Positions 51,547-58,528 of a stretch of DNA of 64,000 nt are shown piece by piece. This DNA comes from a virus: positions 1 to 64,000 of IMG/VR virus record IMGVR_UViG_3300042472_000301, one strand, 5' to 3'. Numbering within the stretch: position 1 is the stretch's first letter; each line of letters starts with the position of its first letter. The notes below the pieces were generated by a model, which was not told where the DNA came from, did no database searches, and was given only the letters and a program-made list of their open reading frames with translations. The translations under genes were made by a program, and so were the position numbers.

Positions 51547-51754
51547 GGTATTTCTCCAGTTTGGTAAATTTATCAGCGCTTGGCTCGTACTTGCCCAAGA
51601 ACCACGCGTACACCGCGGTGCGTGACACCTCTAGGTGATCGGCAATATCCACAATGCTCACGTCAAGCTCGATGGCCTTCATGGCCAAGCGTGTGAAGGG
51701 CGTGAAGGGCGTGTCGTTGATCTGCTTGATCAGTGATAGCGAGTAGCCGGCCAC
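51533..51754 (-). CDS. Helix-turn-helix protein
   Basis: A 73-residue protein from GTG 51754, which overlaps the stop of the upstream gene (TAGTG) and follows AGGGGAG. IVDIADHLEVSRTAVYAWFL (about 35-54) is a clear helix-turn-helix of the Cro/repressor class. It may be a regulator of late or early genes. Confidence 0.7.
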   Translation of the reverse strand: MAGYSLSLIKQINDTPFTPFTRLAMKAIELDVSIVDIADHLEVSRTAVYAWFLGKYEPSADKFTKLEKYLERM

Positions 51755-51897
51755 TACGAGCTCCCCTGCTCGGCAATCATCTTTTGCGCCATCTCGTTGG
51801 CCAAGTGCGGGATTAAATCCCAAGGCACCTTGGCGGCCGTTATCAGGGCCTGCATCGCCATGCCGGCGTACAGTTTGAACAGCTCGTCGTCATTCAT
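51754..51897 (-). CDS. Small helical protein
   Basis: A 47-residue frame starting at ATG 51897, coupled through overlap to both neighbours. The sequence (MNDDELFKLYAGMAMQALIT) is amphipathic helical. Short proteins of this type are common beside DUF3310 genes in phages, but no function is known. Confidence 0.6.
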   Translation of the reverse strand: MNDDELFKLYAGMAMQALITAAKVPWDLIPHLANEMAQKMIAEQGSS

Positions 51898-52114
51898 CGT
51901 GATTCCAAAAAATAATAGGGGTGGCTTCACCGTGGTAACCGCCCTCGATGTTGAAGTCGCAGTACTCGCGTGCCTCACCCTGCGGCATGTCTCGCATGAG
52001 CAGCTTGATGATCTTCTCGCCGTCGTAGACTGCCCGGGTGACACGGTTACCGTCCGGTTGCCAAACTTCGGCTGTGCCAACTAGGGCGCTTTCAAGCCCG
52101 TCAAATGTTTTCAT
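51890..52114 (-). CDS. Small hypothetical protein
   Basis: A 74-residue, beta-rich, acidic protein (GTAEVWQPDGNRVTRAVYDG). It overlaps the DUF3310 gene by 14 bases and the gene below by 8. The family is not recognised. Confidence 0.62.
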   Translation of the reverse strand: MKTFDGLESALVGTAEVWQPDGNRVTRAVYDGEKIIKLLMRDMPQGEAREYCDFNIEGGYHGEATPIIFWNHDE

Positions 52115-52364
52115 CGCTCACCTCAATAAGTTTCTGTAGGTAGTGCTGCGCCTTCTTCAGGTCCTCAACGCCGCCCTTGTCCTTCCACCTACTAACGTAC
52201 TTCACTACGTTGCCCTCTAGATAGCCCAAGTTGTTGGCGATGATGTAATCCCACGGCTGTATGGCCTTGACTGCGTAGTGTGCGCCACCTACTTGTTGCG
52301 CGTTGGCGCGTATTGCTGCGCCTATTTGCGCAATACCTTTTAACTCTTGCTCGTTCAGTTCCAT
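52101..52364 (-). CDS. DUF3310 protein
   Basis: An 87-residue protein with AIQPWDYIIANNLGYLEGNV, then KYVSRWKDKGGVEDLKKAQH, the signature of DUF3310, a widespread small phage family, some members of which are nucleotide-metabolism-associated. I prefer ATG 52364, preceded by AAGGGG; an upstream ATG at 52382 is also in frame. Confidence 0.85.
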   Translation of the reverse strand: MELNEQELKGIAQIGAAIRANAQQVGGAHYAVKAIQPWDYIIANNLGYLEGNVVKYVSRWKDKGGVEDLKKAQHYLQKLIEVSDENI

Positions 52365-52374
52365 GTCGGACCCC

Positions 52375-52668
52375 TTAACCATGCCGCTGCTTCGTTAGCC
52401 TATCGCGGATCTGCGTTGCGAGCTGCTCGAGCGCCACGTCCAGCACCATCGGCACGTCCACACCATCGAGCCCCTTGCGCATCGCGTCAACGAGCTTGGC
52501 GCATTCGTCGCGCTCGATTGAAATCGCGGTCTTGGTCGTGTTGATCGCGATCTGCATGATCTCGGCCCGGGCAATTGCAAGGGACTGATCAAACTCCTCC
52601 TGCGTGAACAGCGTGGCACCTGTGCCGCGGGCAAAGAACTTCTTTTGAAAATCGGTTAGTTCTTTCAT
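52375..52668 (-). CDS. Hypothetical protein
   Basis: A 97-residue protein, helical with an acidic centre (AISIERDECAKLVDAMRKGL). The RDECA helix pattern recalls the DEREACA-type small phage proteins at 2545 and 53633. It overlaps the tiny membrane gene upstream by 4 bases. Confidence 0.62.
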   Translation of the reverse strand: MKELTDFQKKFFARGTGATLFTQEEFDQSLAIARAEIMQIAINTTKTAISIERDECAKLVDAMRKGLDGVDVPMVLDVALEQLATQIRDRLTKQRHG

Positions 52669-52757
52669 TTAAACCACCATTTAAAAAATAATATCAGTGC
52701 GCACCATGCGCCGTAAAACCACATCATCCATATTGGCAGGTCAGCGGGGATGTTCAT
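52665..52757 (-). CDS. Tiny membrane peptide
   Basis: A 30-residue frame (MNIPADLPIWMMWFYGAWCA, then LILFFKWWFK), one hydrophobic, Trp-rich helix with a basic end. It overlaps the genes on both sides. GAAAGAAAG upstream is only a weak ribosome-binding site, but the coupling is typical of this operon. Confidence 0.45.
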   Translation of the reverse strand: MNIPADLPIWMMWFYGAWCALILFFKWWFK

Positions 52758-53046
52758 CTTTCTTCCTCTGCTCTGTATACATCCCTGCGCGATAGCCGAT
52801 CTCATACGCCTTGCGTAGCGTCATCATGCCCAGTTCGATTGCGTCACTCTCCGATATGAAGTGCAACGCACTCTCTTGTGCTGCGCGGCGTATGCTGTCC
52901 TCGACCCGCTGCTGTTGGGCGCGTTCAATTGCGTCAAAGGCTTCGTCTTCTTCAGTCATCGTTTTTGTCCTTGCTTTAATCACTTGTATGTGGTCAAACA
53001 TCTTTTTGCCAAGGTCGTAAAACTCCTTGTCCTTGTTATCTTTCAT
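52741..53046 (-). CDS. Hypothetical helical protein
   Basis: A 101-residue, highly charged helical protein (EDEAFDAIERAQQQRVEDSI) with LRKAYEIGYRAGM near the end. It is coupled by 4-base overlap to the gene upstream. The function is unknown. Confidence 0.62.
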   Translation of the reverse strand: MKDNKDKEFYDLGKKMFDHIQVIKARTKTMTEEDEAFDAIERAQQQRVEDSIRRAAQESALHFISESDAIELGMMTLRKAYEIGYRAGMYTEQRKKDEHPR

Positions 53047-53258
53047 TCTTCCACCCCATCAATCCATTGATCCAGTTTGTCGTGCATCTCTTTGCGGCGA
53101 GCCTGCGCAATCGTCATGTCTTGACCGCCGACAATGACTTCTATGGTGTTTGCCATTTCATTTTCAAACTGCTCACCTTTTTTGAACATAATTTCTTGAG
53201 AAGTTGTGCCAACTGTAAAAACAATACCCTGCAAGTTAATTGCTGATTGGACTTTCAT
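53043..53258 (-). CDS. Small hypothetical protein
   Basis: A 71-residue protein from ATG 53258, overlapping the stop of the gene before (ATGA). It begins MKVQSAINLQGIVFTVGTTS and ends in a charged helix. No family is recognised. Confidence 0.6.
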   Translation of the reverse strand: MKVQSAINLQGIVFTVGTTSQEIMFKKGEQFENEMANTIEVIVGGQDMTIAQARRKEMHDKLDQWIDGVEE

Positions 53259-53578
53259 GTGTTTAATTCCTTTAGTTTGGCTTCGATAGCAAGACACATT
53301 CGTTCGGGGTATCCAACATTTGCTGCAAAGATATGATTTATTTCTGTTCCGGTCAGCCCGACCCATTCACGCTTAGGCGCACGAACCTTTACAGTTAGTT
53401 CTTTGATTGCCTCGTCATAGCCATAACCAATCACTTGCGTTGCTACCTCATTGACTACATCTTCCATTTGTACAGCTAAACGTTTTTTGAGTTCCTCTCG
53501 CATTTGCCATTCGAGTGATGGTATTAAAATTGACAGCAGATCATCTGCCTTTGACTTACCTGATTTAAACAGACCCAT
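53255..53578 (-). CDS. Hypothetical protein
   Basis: A 107-residue protein with a helical N-terminus (SLEWQMREELKKRLAVQMED) and a strand-rich centre (ELTVKVRAPKREWVGLTGTE). Its last codons are nearly repeated in the leader just upstream of its own start (53587-53612), which contains its ribosome-binding site AAAGGAG. The function is unknown. Confidence 0.62.
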   Translation of the reverse strand: MGLFKSGKSKADDLLSILIPSLEWQMREELKKRLAVQMEDVVNEVATQVIGYGYDEAIKELTVKVRAPKREWVGLTGTEINHIFAANVGYPERMCLAIEAKLKELNT

Positions 53579-53601
53579 AATTCTTCTCCTTTAGTTTGGC
53601 T

Positions 53602-53646
53602 TCAATAGCACGATAGCGCATCAATAATTAAGTCAATCTTGCTCAT
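53602..53646 (-). pseudogene. 14-codon stub of an MSKIDLIIDAL gene
   Basis: The frame MSKIDLIIDALSCY matches the N-terminus of the 72-residue phage A protein at 1577-1795, then stops where the sequence changes to a copy of the 3' end and ribosome-binding site of another gene. It looks like the leftover 5' end of a gene removed by recombination between short boundary sequences. It may still aid translational coupling. Confidence 0.5.
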
Positions 53647-53950
53647 GATTACCCCTTGCTCTGATTTCATCTGCGGCATAAGTAACGTAAGGCTGTCGTT
53701 CAGTTGGCTCATATTTAAGAGCAATCTTCGCACAAAGCTCACGTTCATCAAGCCTTGCAGCCTCAACCGCATCACAGCAATCTTGCAGGTAGTCGGCAGC
53801 ACAAGCCTCACGCTCGTCTTGGCGCACAAGGTCGGCAAAGTGTTCAAGGTGTTCGGCTCGTACATCAGGGTGATTTAATGAGCACCAGTCGCCATCACCA
53901 AGCTCTTCCAACCCCGCTTGTTCAGCCAACTCTTTTAATCGTTCGTTCAT
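53633..53950 (-). CDS. Hypothetical protein with DEREACA motif, shared with phage A
   Basis: A 105-residue protein with two DERE motifs (RQDEREACAADY and RLDERELCAKIA) and the tail ADEIRARG found in the phage A protein at 2545. The extra internal segment makes it 38 residues longer than the A version. The shared 3' part is about 97% identical in DNA over 99 bases. The function is unknown. Confidence 0.68.
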   Translation of the reverse strand: MNERLKELAEQAGLEELGDGDWCSLNHPDVRAEHLEHFADLVRQDEREACAADYLQDCCDAVEAARLDERELCAKIALKYEPTERQPYVTYAADEIRARGNHEQD

Positions 53951-54111
53951 GCGTCATCTCCCATTGGCATAGCAAACATCTGACCTGAGAAGGCGTTCAG
54001 GATCGCAGCCTTAGCCTCCTCACGCTCGTCTTCAGGGTAGTCAGCAACAACATCGTCAAGTATCTTCAAGATGTGCGCTGCAAGTTGTTTTGATGTGATT
54101 GGTGTGGTCAT
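53947..54111 (-). CDS. Small acidic protein
   Basis: A 54-residue frame from ATG 54111 to TGA 53947, overlapping both neighbours by 4 bases or similar. It is helical and acidic (HILKILDDVVADYPEDEREE). It fills the gap between two accepted genes of the operon. No family is recognised. Confidence 0.6.
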   Translation of the reverse strand: MTTPITSKQLAAHILKILDDVVADYPEDEREEAKAAILNAFSGQMFAMPMGDDA

Positions 54112-54302
54112 AGCTTGCCCCTTGTTTCAGCAATTTCGTCACAATCTTTAATGCATTGCAACACTTGCTCTTGCATTCCATAACTCATAACAAACGAAAG
54201 ATTTACTTTATTTAACAAAAACCCCGCCACCATACAAACCGTTTCCAAATGCTTAATGCGTTTAATACAATCTTCATGGTTGTCAGTAATTTTGATTGTC
54301 AT
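54108..54302 (-). CDS. Small hypothetical protein
   Basis: A 64-residue protein starting at ATG 54302 behind GAGGTG, overlapping the upstream stop (ATGA). It begins MTIKITDNHEDCIKRIKHLE and has a short hydrophobic middle. The function is unknown. Confidence 0.6.
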   Translation of the reverse strand: MTIKITDNHEDCIKRIKHLETVCMVAGFLLNKVNLSFVMSYGMQEQVLQCIKDCDEIAETRGKL

Positions 54303-54550
54303 ACTGCCCACCTCGGTGTCATAAATGATGCGTGTTGTCGAGCCTTAGCCCTGCGTGTTGCCTTGCGCTGTTTAAACGGCATCAAGTGCTTCTTGTGCTT
54401 GCCGTGCATCACAAAGATAGCCTTGCGTAACCACTTGCGCGGCACAATCAACTTTGTTGGACGTACTGTAATACGCTCACCTGACTCATCAATTGCGTTC
54501 CACAAAGACAAAAGGGCTTGCTCAAGTGCGTTAGAGGTTAGGTCTATCAC
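54299..54550 (-). CDS. Small basic protein with capsid-like motif
   Basis: An 83-residue protein. ESGERITVRPTKLIVPRKW (about 21-39) resembles the loop-strand motif seen in HK97-fold major capsid proteins, where a PTxLVVPP segment is common. It is followed by a strongly basic C-terminus (KHKKHLMPFKQRKATRRAKA). It is far too short to be a capsid protein and lies among early genes. A nucleic-acid-binding role is possible. Confidence 0.6.
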   Translation of the reverse strand: MIDLTSNALEQALLSLWNAIDESGERITVRPTKLIVPRKWLRKAIFVMHGKHKKHLMPFKQRKATRRAKARQHASFMTPRWAV

Positions 54551-54822
54551 GGCATCACCTCCGCTGATTTCAACCTGCCCTTGCCATCAATAACAATCTT
54601 GATACACTCATGCCCGACTTGGTCGTCAACCTCTACCCACGACTTCAGACCACAGATTAGATACTTCACTACATCAGGCTTTGGTTCAGGCTTGATGCGA
54701 TATTGCCAACTTTTATCCCAAGACGGGTGTCTTAAATCGCGCCATTCCACATACTCACTTTTACCTTGAATCTTCGCACCATCCGCCCAAGCGTGGATAA
54801 GGTCTGCGTGTTTGTGTTTCAT
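54547..54822 (-). CDS. Hypothetical protein, RIKPEPKPDVV type
   Basis: A 91-residue protein with SWDKSWQYRIKPEPKPDVVK near the centre, a motif I associate with small early proteins of many phages. It ends in a short beta domain. Its function is unknown. It overlaps both neighbours by 4 bases. Confidence 0.68.
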   Translation of the reverse strand: MKHKHADLIHAWADGAKIQGKSEYVEWRDLRHPSWDKSWQYRIKPEPKPDVVKYLICGLKSWVEVDDQVGHECIKIVIDGKGRLKSAEVMP

Positions 54823-55028
54823 TTCACCTTCTCCTTCACATACCCAAACTTTTTAGCAAGCGTTTTAAATTGCACCTCATTGATGAAGTACCAATCTTTC
54901 TGTACGCTCTTGTATACAGGAGTTGATTGAATCAACTCATCGTCAAGCTCAATTGCATGTTCTGTCAGCATCACGGACCGTGGTGCGCCGTTGATGAATA
55001 CAACATGTGCTACGGGTTCCTTGTTCAT
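54819..55028 (-). CDS. Small hypothetical protein
   Basis: A 69-residue protein beginning NKEPVAHVVFINGAPRSVML, a type frequent in early regions of phages of Gram-negative bacteria. The C-terminus is a basic helix. It overlaps neighbours by 4 bases. Confidence 0.65.
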   Translation of the reverse strand: MNKEPVAHVVFINGAPRSVMLTEHAIELDDELIQSTPVYKSVQKDWYFINEVQFKTLAKKFGYVKEKVK

Positions 55029-55267
55029 TTCACACCCCCCGCCATAGCACGATCAACCTCGTCGTTCATCTGCTGCTCGGTCACCATGAACAACTGGCTG
55101 GTGTACTTGTTCAGCCAGCGGTAGCGTGCCGCATCAGCCGCCAGACCGCGGTGTATCCTAGTCGTTCGATCAAGCGTCGCGCTTAAGAAGTCAATCCTAT
55201 CTGACTGCGCCTTAATATGAGCGTTGAGCTCGTCGACGTGCGTCTGCATTTCGCGTTGTTCTTTCAT
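55025..55267 (-). CDS. Small coiled-coil protein
   Basis: An 80-residue helical protein (HVDELNAHIKAQSDRIDFLS) with RGLAADAARYRWLNKY near the centre, a motif known from short phage proteins. It likely forms a coiled coil. The function is unknown. Confidence 0.65.
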   Translation of the reverse strand: MKEQREMQTHVDELNAHIKAQSDRIDFLSATLDRTTRIHRGLAADAARYRWLNKYTSQLFMVTEQQMNDEVDRAMAGGVK

Positions 55268-55626
55268 TGCAGCCTCATGAACTCGATGACGTTGTTTTTA
55301 ATGGTGCTTATGACCGAGCCGTTGCCCCACAGCTTGCACCCACGCGACACGGCCGCCGATCGCAACGACTCGGCGTCAAACTCGCCGGGTTCAAGTAAAA
55401 ACACGTCACTGGGTTGCATTTTGTCAAAGTCTTTGCCGGTTAAAAAGGTGCTGTACGTGCCGTAGGGTACCGTCATCTGACGCCTCTTACGCTCGCGCGG
55501 TGCGACCACCTCAAGCGAGCCCTCGTTGATGATTGGCTCATCCGGTATCTGGATGACGTACTCGGCCTTGATGGCCTTTAATAAAACAATGGCTTTGTTC
55601 AATGCGATCTGTGTAATTTGTTCCAC
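55264..55626 (-). CDS. Hypothetical protein
   Basis: A 120-residue protein with a helical start (QIALNKAIVLLKAIKAEYVI), a basic middle (PRERKRRQMTVPYG) and a strand-rich C-terminus. It may bind nucleic acid. No family is recognised. Confidence 0.62.
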   Translation of the reverse strand: MEQITQIALNKAIVLLKAIKAEYVIQIPDEPIINEGSLEVVAPRERKRRQMTVPYGTYSTFLTGKDFDKMQPSDVFLLEPGEFDAESLRSAAVSRGCKLWGNGSVISTIKNNVIEFMRLQ

Positions 55627-55629
55627 GGT

Positions 55630-55809
55630 TTAATCCTTTTTAATGTGTAGGGCGGTTTCTGATAACAACGAGAGACTCTTGTAGTAGTCCCACTTGGCAA
55701 TGGTTTCTGAATCTTTTGAGGGTGGGGTCCAGCCGTATTTTTTCCAAGTGCGTTGCACGTTGGTGGCCGAGGCTGGGGCGTAGGGTAAGTGCTCTGGTTT
55801 GAGTTCCAT
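55630..55809 (-). CDS. Small hypothetical protein
   Basis: A 59-residue protein (MELKPEHLPYAPASATNVQR, then TWKKYGWTPPSKDS). ATG 55809 and the upstream GTG 55815 are both possible starts; the latter would overlap the stop of the tiny membrane gene. The function is unknown. Confidence 0.6.
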   Translation of the reverse strand: MELKPEHLPYAPASATNVQRTWKKYGWTPPSKDSETIAKWDYYKSLSLLSETALHIKKD

Positions 55810-55811
55810 GA

Positions 55812-55904
55812 TCACATCCCGTAAGAAATAACAAAGTACAGGATGAAGATGGAATACAGAATTACTGAGGCCTTAACTACAAAAGCAAGATATCGTGTGA
55901 GCAT
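55812..55904 (-). CDS. Tiny membrane peptide
   Basis: A 30-residue frame (MLTRYLAFVVKASVILYSIF, then ILYFVISYGM), one hydrophobic helix. GGAG lies six bases before the ATG, within a leader CACGGAGAAACAC that recurs before the gene at 59963. It is the first gene after the promoter at 55927-55955. Confidence 0.55.
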   Translation of the reverse strand: MLTRYLAFVVKASVILYSIFILYFVISYGM

Positions 55905-55926
55905 GTGTTTCTCCGTGTGAATTGAC

Positions 55927-55955
55927 AATGTAAAGCTTTTTTTTAACTGAGTCAA
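55927..55955 (-). promoter_or_regulatory. Promoter and operator of the leftward small-gene operon
   Basis: Read leftward, TTGACT (complement of 55950-55955) and TACATT (complement of 55927-55932) are spaced by exactly 17 bases. The site TTAACTGAGTCAA (55943-55955) covers the -35 element and matches 11 of 13 bases of the palindrome at 60007-60019 beside the Cro-like gene. The promoter begins inside the polymerase stop region and drives the operon from 55904 down. Confidence 0.62.
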
Positions 55956-57700
55956 TAAAGTTTATGAAGACCTACGTCTATCAGAATCTTAATCGCCTCG
56001 CTCATGTACCACTGGTAGTCGATATCAGTGGGTAAAACTTCTGGCAGCTCCATGATTGGCACCGCGTTGTCTGACTTGGGTACCTTGTTGCCGTTCTTCT
56101 TGTAGCGTATGAAGTCACCCTCAGTAGCGCGGTACCAGCGCACCACCTTGCCCAAGTACCTGCCCCTGTAGATCGCACCTGTGCGCACCGCACGCACCGT
56201 GGCAAAGAGCGTGATGTCCTCGCAGCCGTAGATGGTCTGCCTGATCGGTGTGCCCTCTGCCAAGTACTTCACGGCCGCGATCGAGCATATCTCGTTAGCC
56301 GGGCTCTTTGAGAGCGTGGTGGCAGCATACGCACCCTTGAGCTTGACGCGGCCGTCTGGCTTGATGGCCACGTAGCTGTTCACGTCACGCGAGTGCAGCG
56401 CGCGGTAGGCGGCCTCCTCGGTCACAAAGCCCGTGCACTTCTCCCACTTAACCACAGCCTCCTGCACGGCCACGTAGCGCGTCTTCTTGCCCCGTATCAC
56501 GATGCCGTCGGTGTTTGCACTCACCACCTGCGCGCCCGCGCCCTCTACCATCGCGATCAGGTCAAGTAGTGCTAACTGGCCGGTGAGCGTGACCTGCACG
56601 AGCAGGCCCGGTGAGTACAGGCAGCTATACCTGCTGCCAAGCTTACCGAAGGTGCCGTTAAGCGCAATCTTGAGCGTGTCCGAGGTCACCTTGTCACCCG
56701 CGGCCTTGGCGGCCAGCCTGCGCTCGTAGATGGTCGTGTACACGTCAAGGAAGGCCTCGCCCATCGTCTCTGGGTACAGGCCGCACTGCAGGATGATCGA
56801 GGGGTAGTAGGACGCCACGTCGCGCTCGATTAAGAACTCGTCCTCGGCCACGATGTGCGTGATCGCGCTCTCGGTGCTGTGCAGGCCGCCGATCCCCATG
56901 CGGTAGTTGCCAGCGCGGTAGTTGCCAGCGCGGTAGTTGTCTAGCGCCTCGCACTTGGGTGAGCCTGTGTCGGCGATCACGAAGTCGCACGCGCGCACGA
57001 AATCAAGCGCTTCGCTCTCTTGGATGAATGGGGGTGCCTTGTACTTAAACACCTTGCCGATCGTCACACGGGGCTTGCCAACGGGCTTACCGGTCACGTT
57101 GTGCACCTCGGCCTTGATCACGGCCTCTGCAATCTGCGCGTCGGACTTGCTGCGCAGGTCTTGGCCGTACTGGTCGCCTAACTTCTCACGCAACGCGATC
57201 TGGGGCTGCAGGCGCTCGTAGAGCATGAGGGTCACATTTAGGTCGTTCTCGCAGTACTCGCGCAGCGCCACGCGGTCGGTAGGCGTGATGCTTGCCGATG
57301 GCTCGATGGGTAAATCCTGCATCTTGGGTGCGCCCATACGCCCGGCGTAGTTCTTAAGCCCTGTGAGCCCCGGTGCGACCTCGATTAAGTCGATGTGGTT
57401 CACACCCTTGGGCGCGCGCAGGTCAAGCTCCCACGGCCGTGTGTCGTGCACGATGATGTTGTCTGAGTGATCTTTAAGCTCTTGGCAGCTCGCGCCCTCG
57501 AGCGCGGCGTTCAAGAGCGGCATGTCGTAGCCGTTGCCGTTAAACGTCACCACGCAGACCTTGCTCAGCACGCTGCGCAGTGCGTCGCGGTTCAGGTCGT
57601 GGCCTTCGTACATCTCGTAGTACATCGTCTTTTGCTGGTCTTTCAGCATGACGAGGAAGTAATCCTTGTAGACCTCAATATCTAGTGCGACCGTTTTCAT
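55952..57700 (-). CDS. DNA polymerase, family B
   Basis: A 582-residue polymerase. The exonuclease has LDIEV (Exo I, D7 and E9), FNGNGYDMPLL (Exo II) and YCENDLNVT (Exo III). Polymerase motif A is DVASYYPSIIL (about 290), motif B is KIALNGTFGKLGSRYS (about 345-360), and motif C is ANTDGIVI (about 393-400), in which the first of the usual two Asp is replaced by Asn. A 15-bp tandem repeat adds NYRAG units near residue 260. ATG 57700 follows CGGAG. Confidence 0.92.
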   Translation of the reverse strand: MKTVALDIEVYKDYFLVMLKDQQKTMYYEMYEGHDLNRDALRSVLSKVCVVTFNGNGYDMPLLNAALEGASCQELKDHSDNIIVHDTRPWELDLRAPKGVNHIDLIEVAPGLTGLKNYAGRMGAPKMQDLPIEPSASITPTDRVALREYCENDLNVTLMLYERLQPQIALREKLGDQYGQDLRSKSDAQIAEAVIKAEVHNVTGKPVGKPRVTIGKVFKYKAPPFIQESEALDFVRACDFVIADTGSPKCEALDNYRAGNYRAGNYRMGIGGLHSTESAITHIVAEDEFLIERDVASYYPSIILQCGLYPETMGEAFLDVYTTIYERRLAAKAAGDKVTSDTLKIALNGTFGKLGSRYSCLYSPGLLVQVTLTGQLALLDLIAMVEGAGAQVVSANTDGIVIRGKKTRYVAVQEAVVKWEKCTGFVTEEAAYRALHSRDVNSYVAIKPDGRVKLKGAYAATTLSKSPANEICSIAAVKYLAEGTPIRQTIYGCEDITLFATVRAVRTGAIYRGRYLGKVVRWYRATEGDFIRYKKNGNKVPKSDNAVPIMELPEVLPTDIDYQWYMSEAIKILIDVGLHKLY

Positions 57701-57749
57701 CGTGTTCTCCGTTTTAGTTGTTGGCATACTACTCGCTGCACCGTGGCAA

Positions 57750-57929
57750 GCTGTTCTCAGCGACTATCTAGAATGGCTGCTGGGCGCTACCCATCACCAC
57801 AGCATCTGCTTTCACATACCAACACGGCTGAGGACTGCTATTCGGGCATAGGGTCTTACGACTTGCTGCTCTGTGGTTACGGCAATCCCCATGCGTGTTG
57901 GTGCCGGGCTTTGGGTTCAGGTGCCCGGC
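57750..57929. ncRNA. Candidate multi-helix structured RNA upstream of the polymerase gene
   Basis: The 243-bp gap between two leftward genes is the only large one within this operon. It contains GCTG-TTCT-CAGC (57750-57761), TGGG-CGCTA-CCCA (57781-57793) closed by GCTG/CAGC, a 9-bp long-range stem ACCAACACG/CGTGTTGGT (57818-57826 with 57894-57902) enclosing CTAT-TCGGGC-ATAG (57838-57851) extended by AGGAC/GTCTT, and directly after it GCCGGGC/GCCCGGC (57903-57909 with 57923-57929). It does not fit a tRNA. The likely sense is leftward, as polB leader or a separate RNA. Confidence 0.45.
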
Positions 57930-57943
57930 GACCTGTAATGACT

Positions 57944-58507
57944 TTACCAGTCCTCGCCTGATGCCTCGTAGGCACCGAGCTCGTTGACCGCGTCGGTCAT
58001 GGCCTTGGCTGCGCCACCGAACGGTGTGCCGTCGGCGACCTTCTGCACGACGTTGAGCTCGAGCGTCACGCCACCCTTTTGTGAGGTGCCGTAGGCCTTG
58101 GCGTTCAGGCTGGCGCGCACGTAGCAGCCACCGTAGACCTCGAGCTCGTCAAGAATCTCGGCGCTGTTGGCGTCCACGATGCGCGGGCGCTGCTTGTTGC
58201 TCGCCTTGATGACCCAGTTGCCCTTGGCCGCAGGGTCGTCGACCTCGTCGCCGTCGGTGATACCCCAGCGCTCAAAGTTCGTGGGCACCTTGGTCGGGTA
58301 GAGCTCCTTCACCGCGGCGTCTTGGGCTGCGCGCAGGTCGTCGATAAACTTCTTCTCGGCCTTGGGCACGAGCAGGCTGATCGAGTACTTCGGGTCACCC
58401 TCGCCTTGGAAGGCTGTGGGCTTGAAGATGTGCGGATAGGACGCACGTGCTTTGGGTGAGTTAACTCGTGAAGAGCGTGTAACTTGGATTTTAGCGGCGG
58501 TTGCCAT
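57944..58507 (-). CDS. DUF2815 single-stranded DNA-binding protein
   Basis: A 187-residue protein with YPHIFKPTAFQGEGDPKYSI near residue 25 and YVRASLNAKAYGTSQKGGVT near 130, the pattern of DUF2815, a phage ssDNA-binding OB-fold family. It ends in an acidic tip (YEASGEDW), as SSBs often do. It neighbours DUF2800 and the polymerase, the usual arrangement. Confidence 0.88.
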   Translation of the reverse strand: MATAAKIQVTRSSRVNSPKARASYPHIFKPTAFQGEGDPKYSISLLVPKAEKKFIDDLRAAQDAAVKELYPTKVPTNFERWGITDGDEVDDPAAKGNWVIKASNKQRPRIVDANSAEILDELEVYGGCYVRASLNAKAYGTSQKGGVTLELNVVQKVADGTPFGGAAKAMTDAVNELGAYEASGEDW

Positions 58508-58528
58508 AGTAGGACCTTTTTAACGTGT

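Noticed and set aside
51754-52080. Longer version (108 codons) of the small gene ending at 51754
   Set aside because: The extra N-terminal codons lie over the upstream gene in another frame; ATG 51897 gives normal coupling.
57728-57943. tRNA or tmRNA in the gap before the family B polymerase
   Set aside because: No T-arm consensus, acceptor stem or CCA end can be arranged on either strand.
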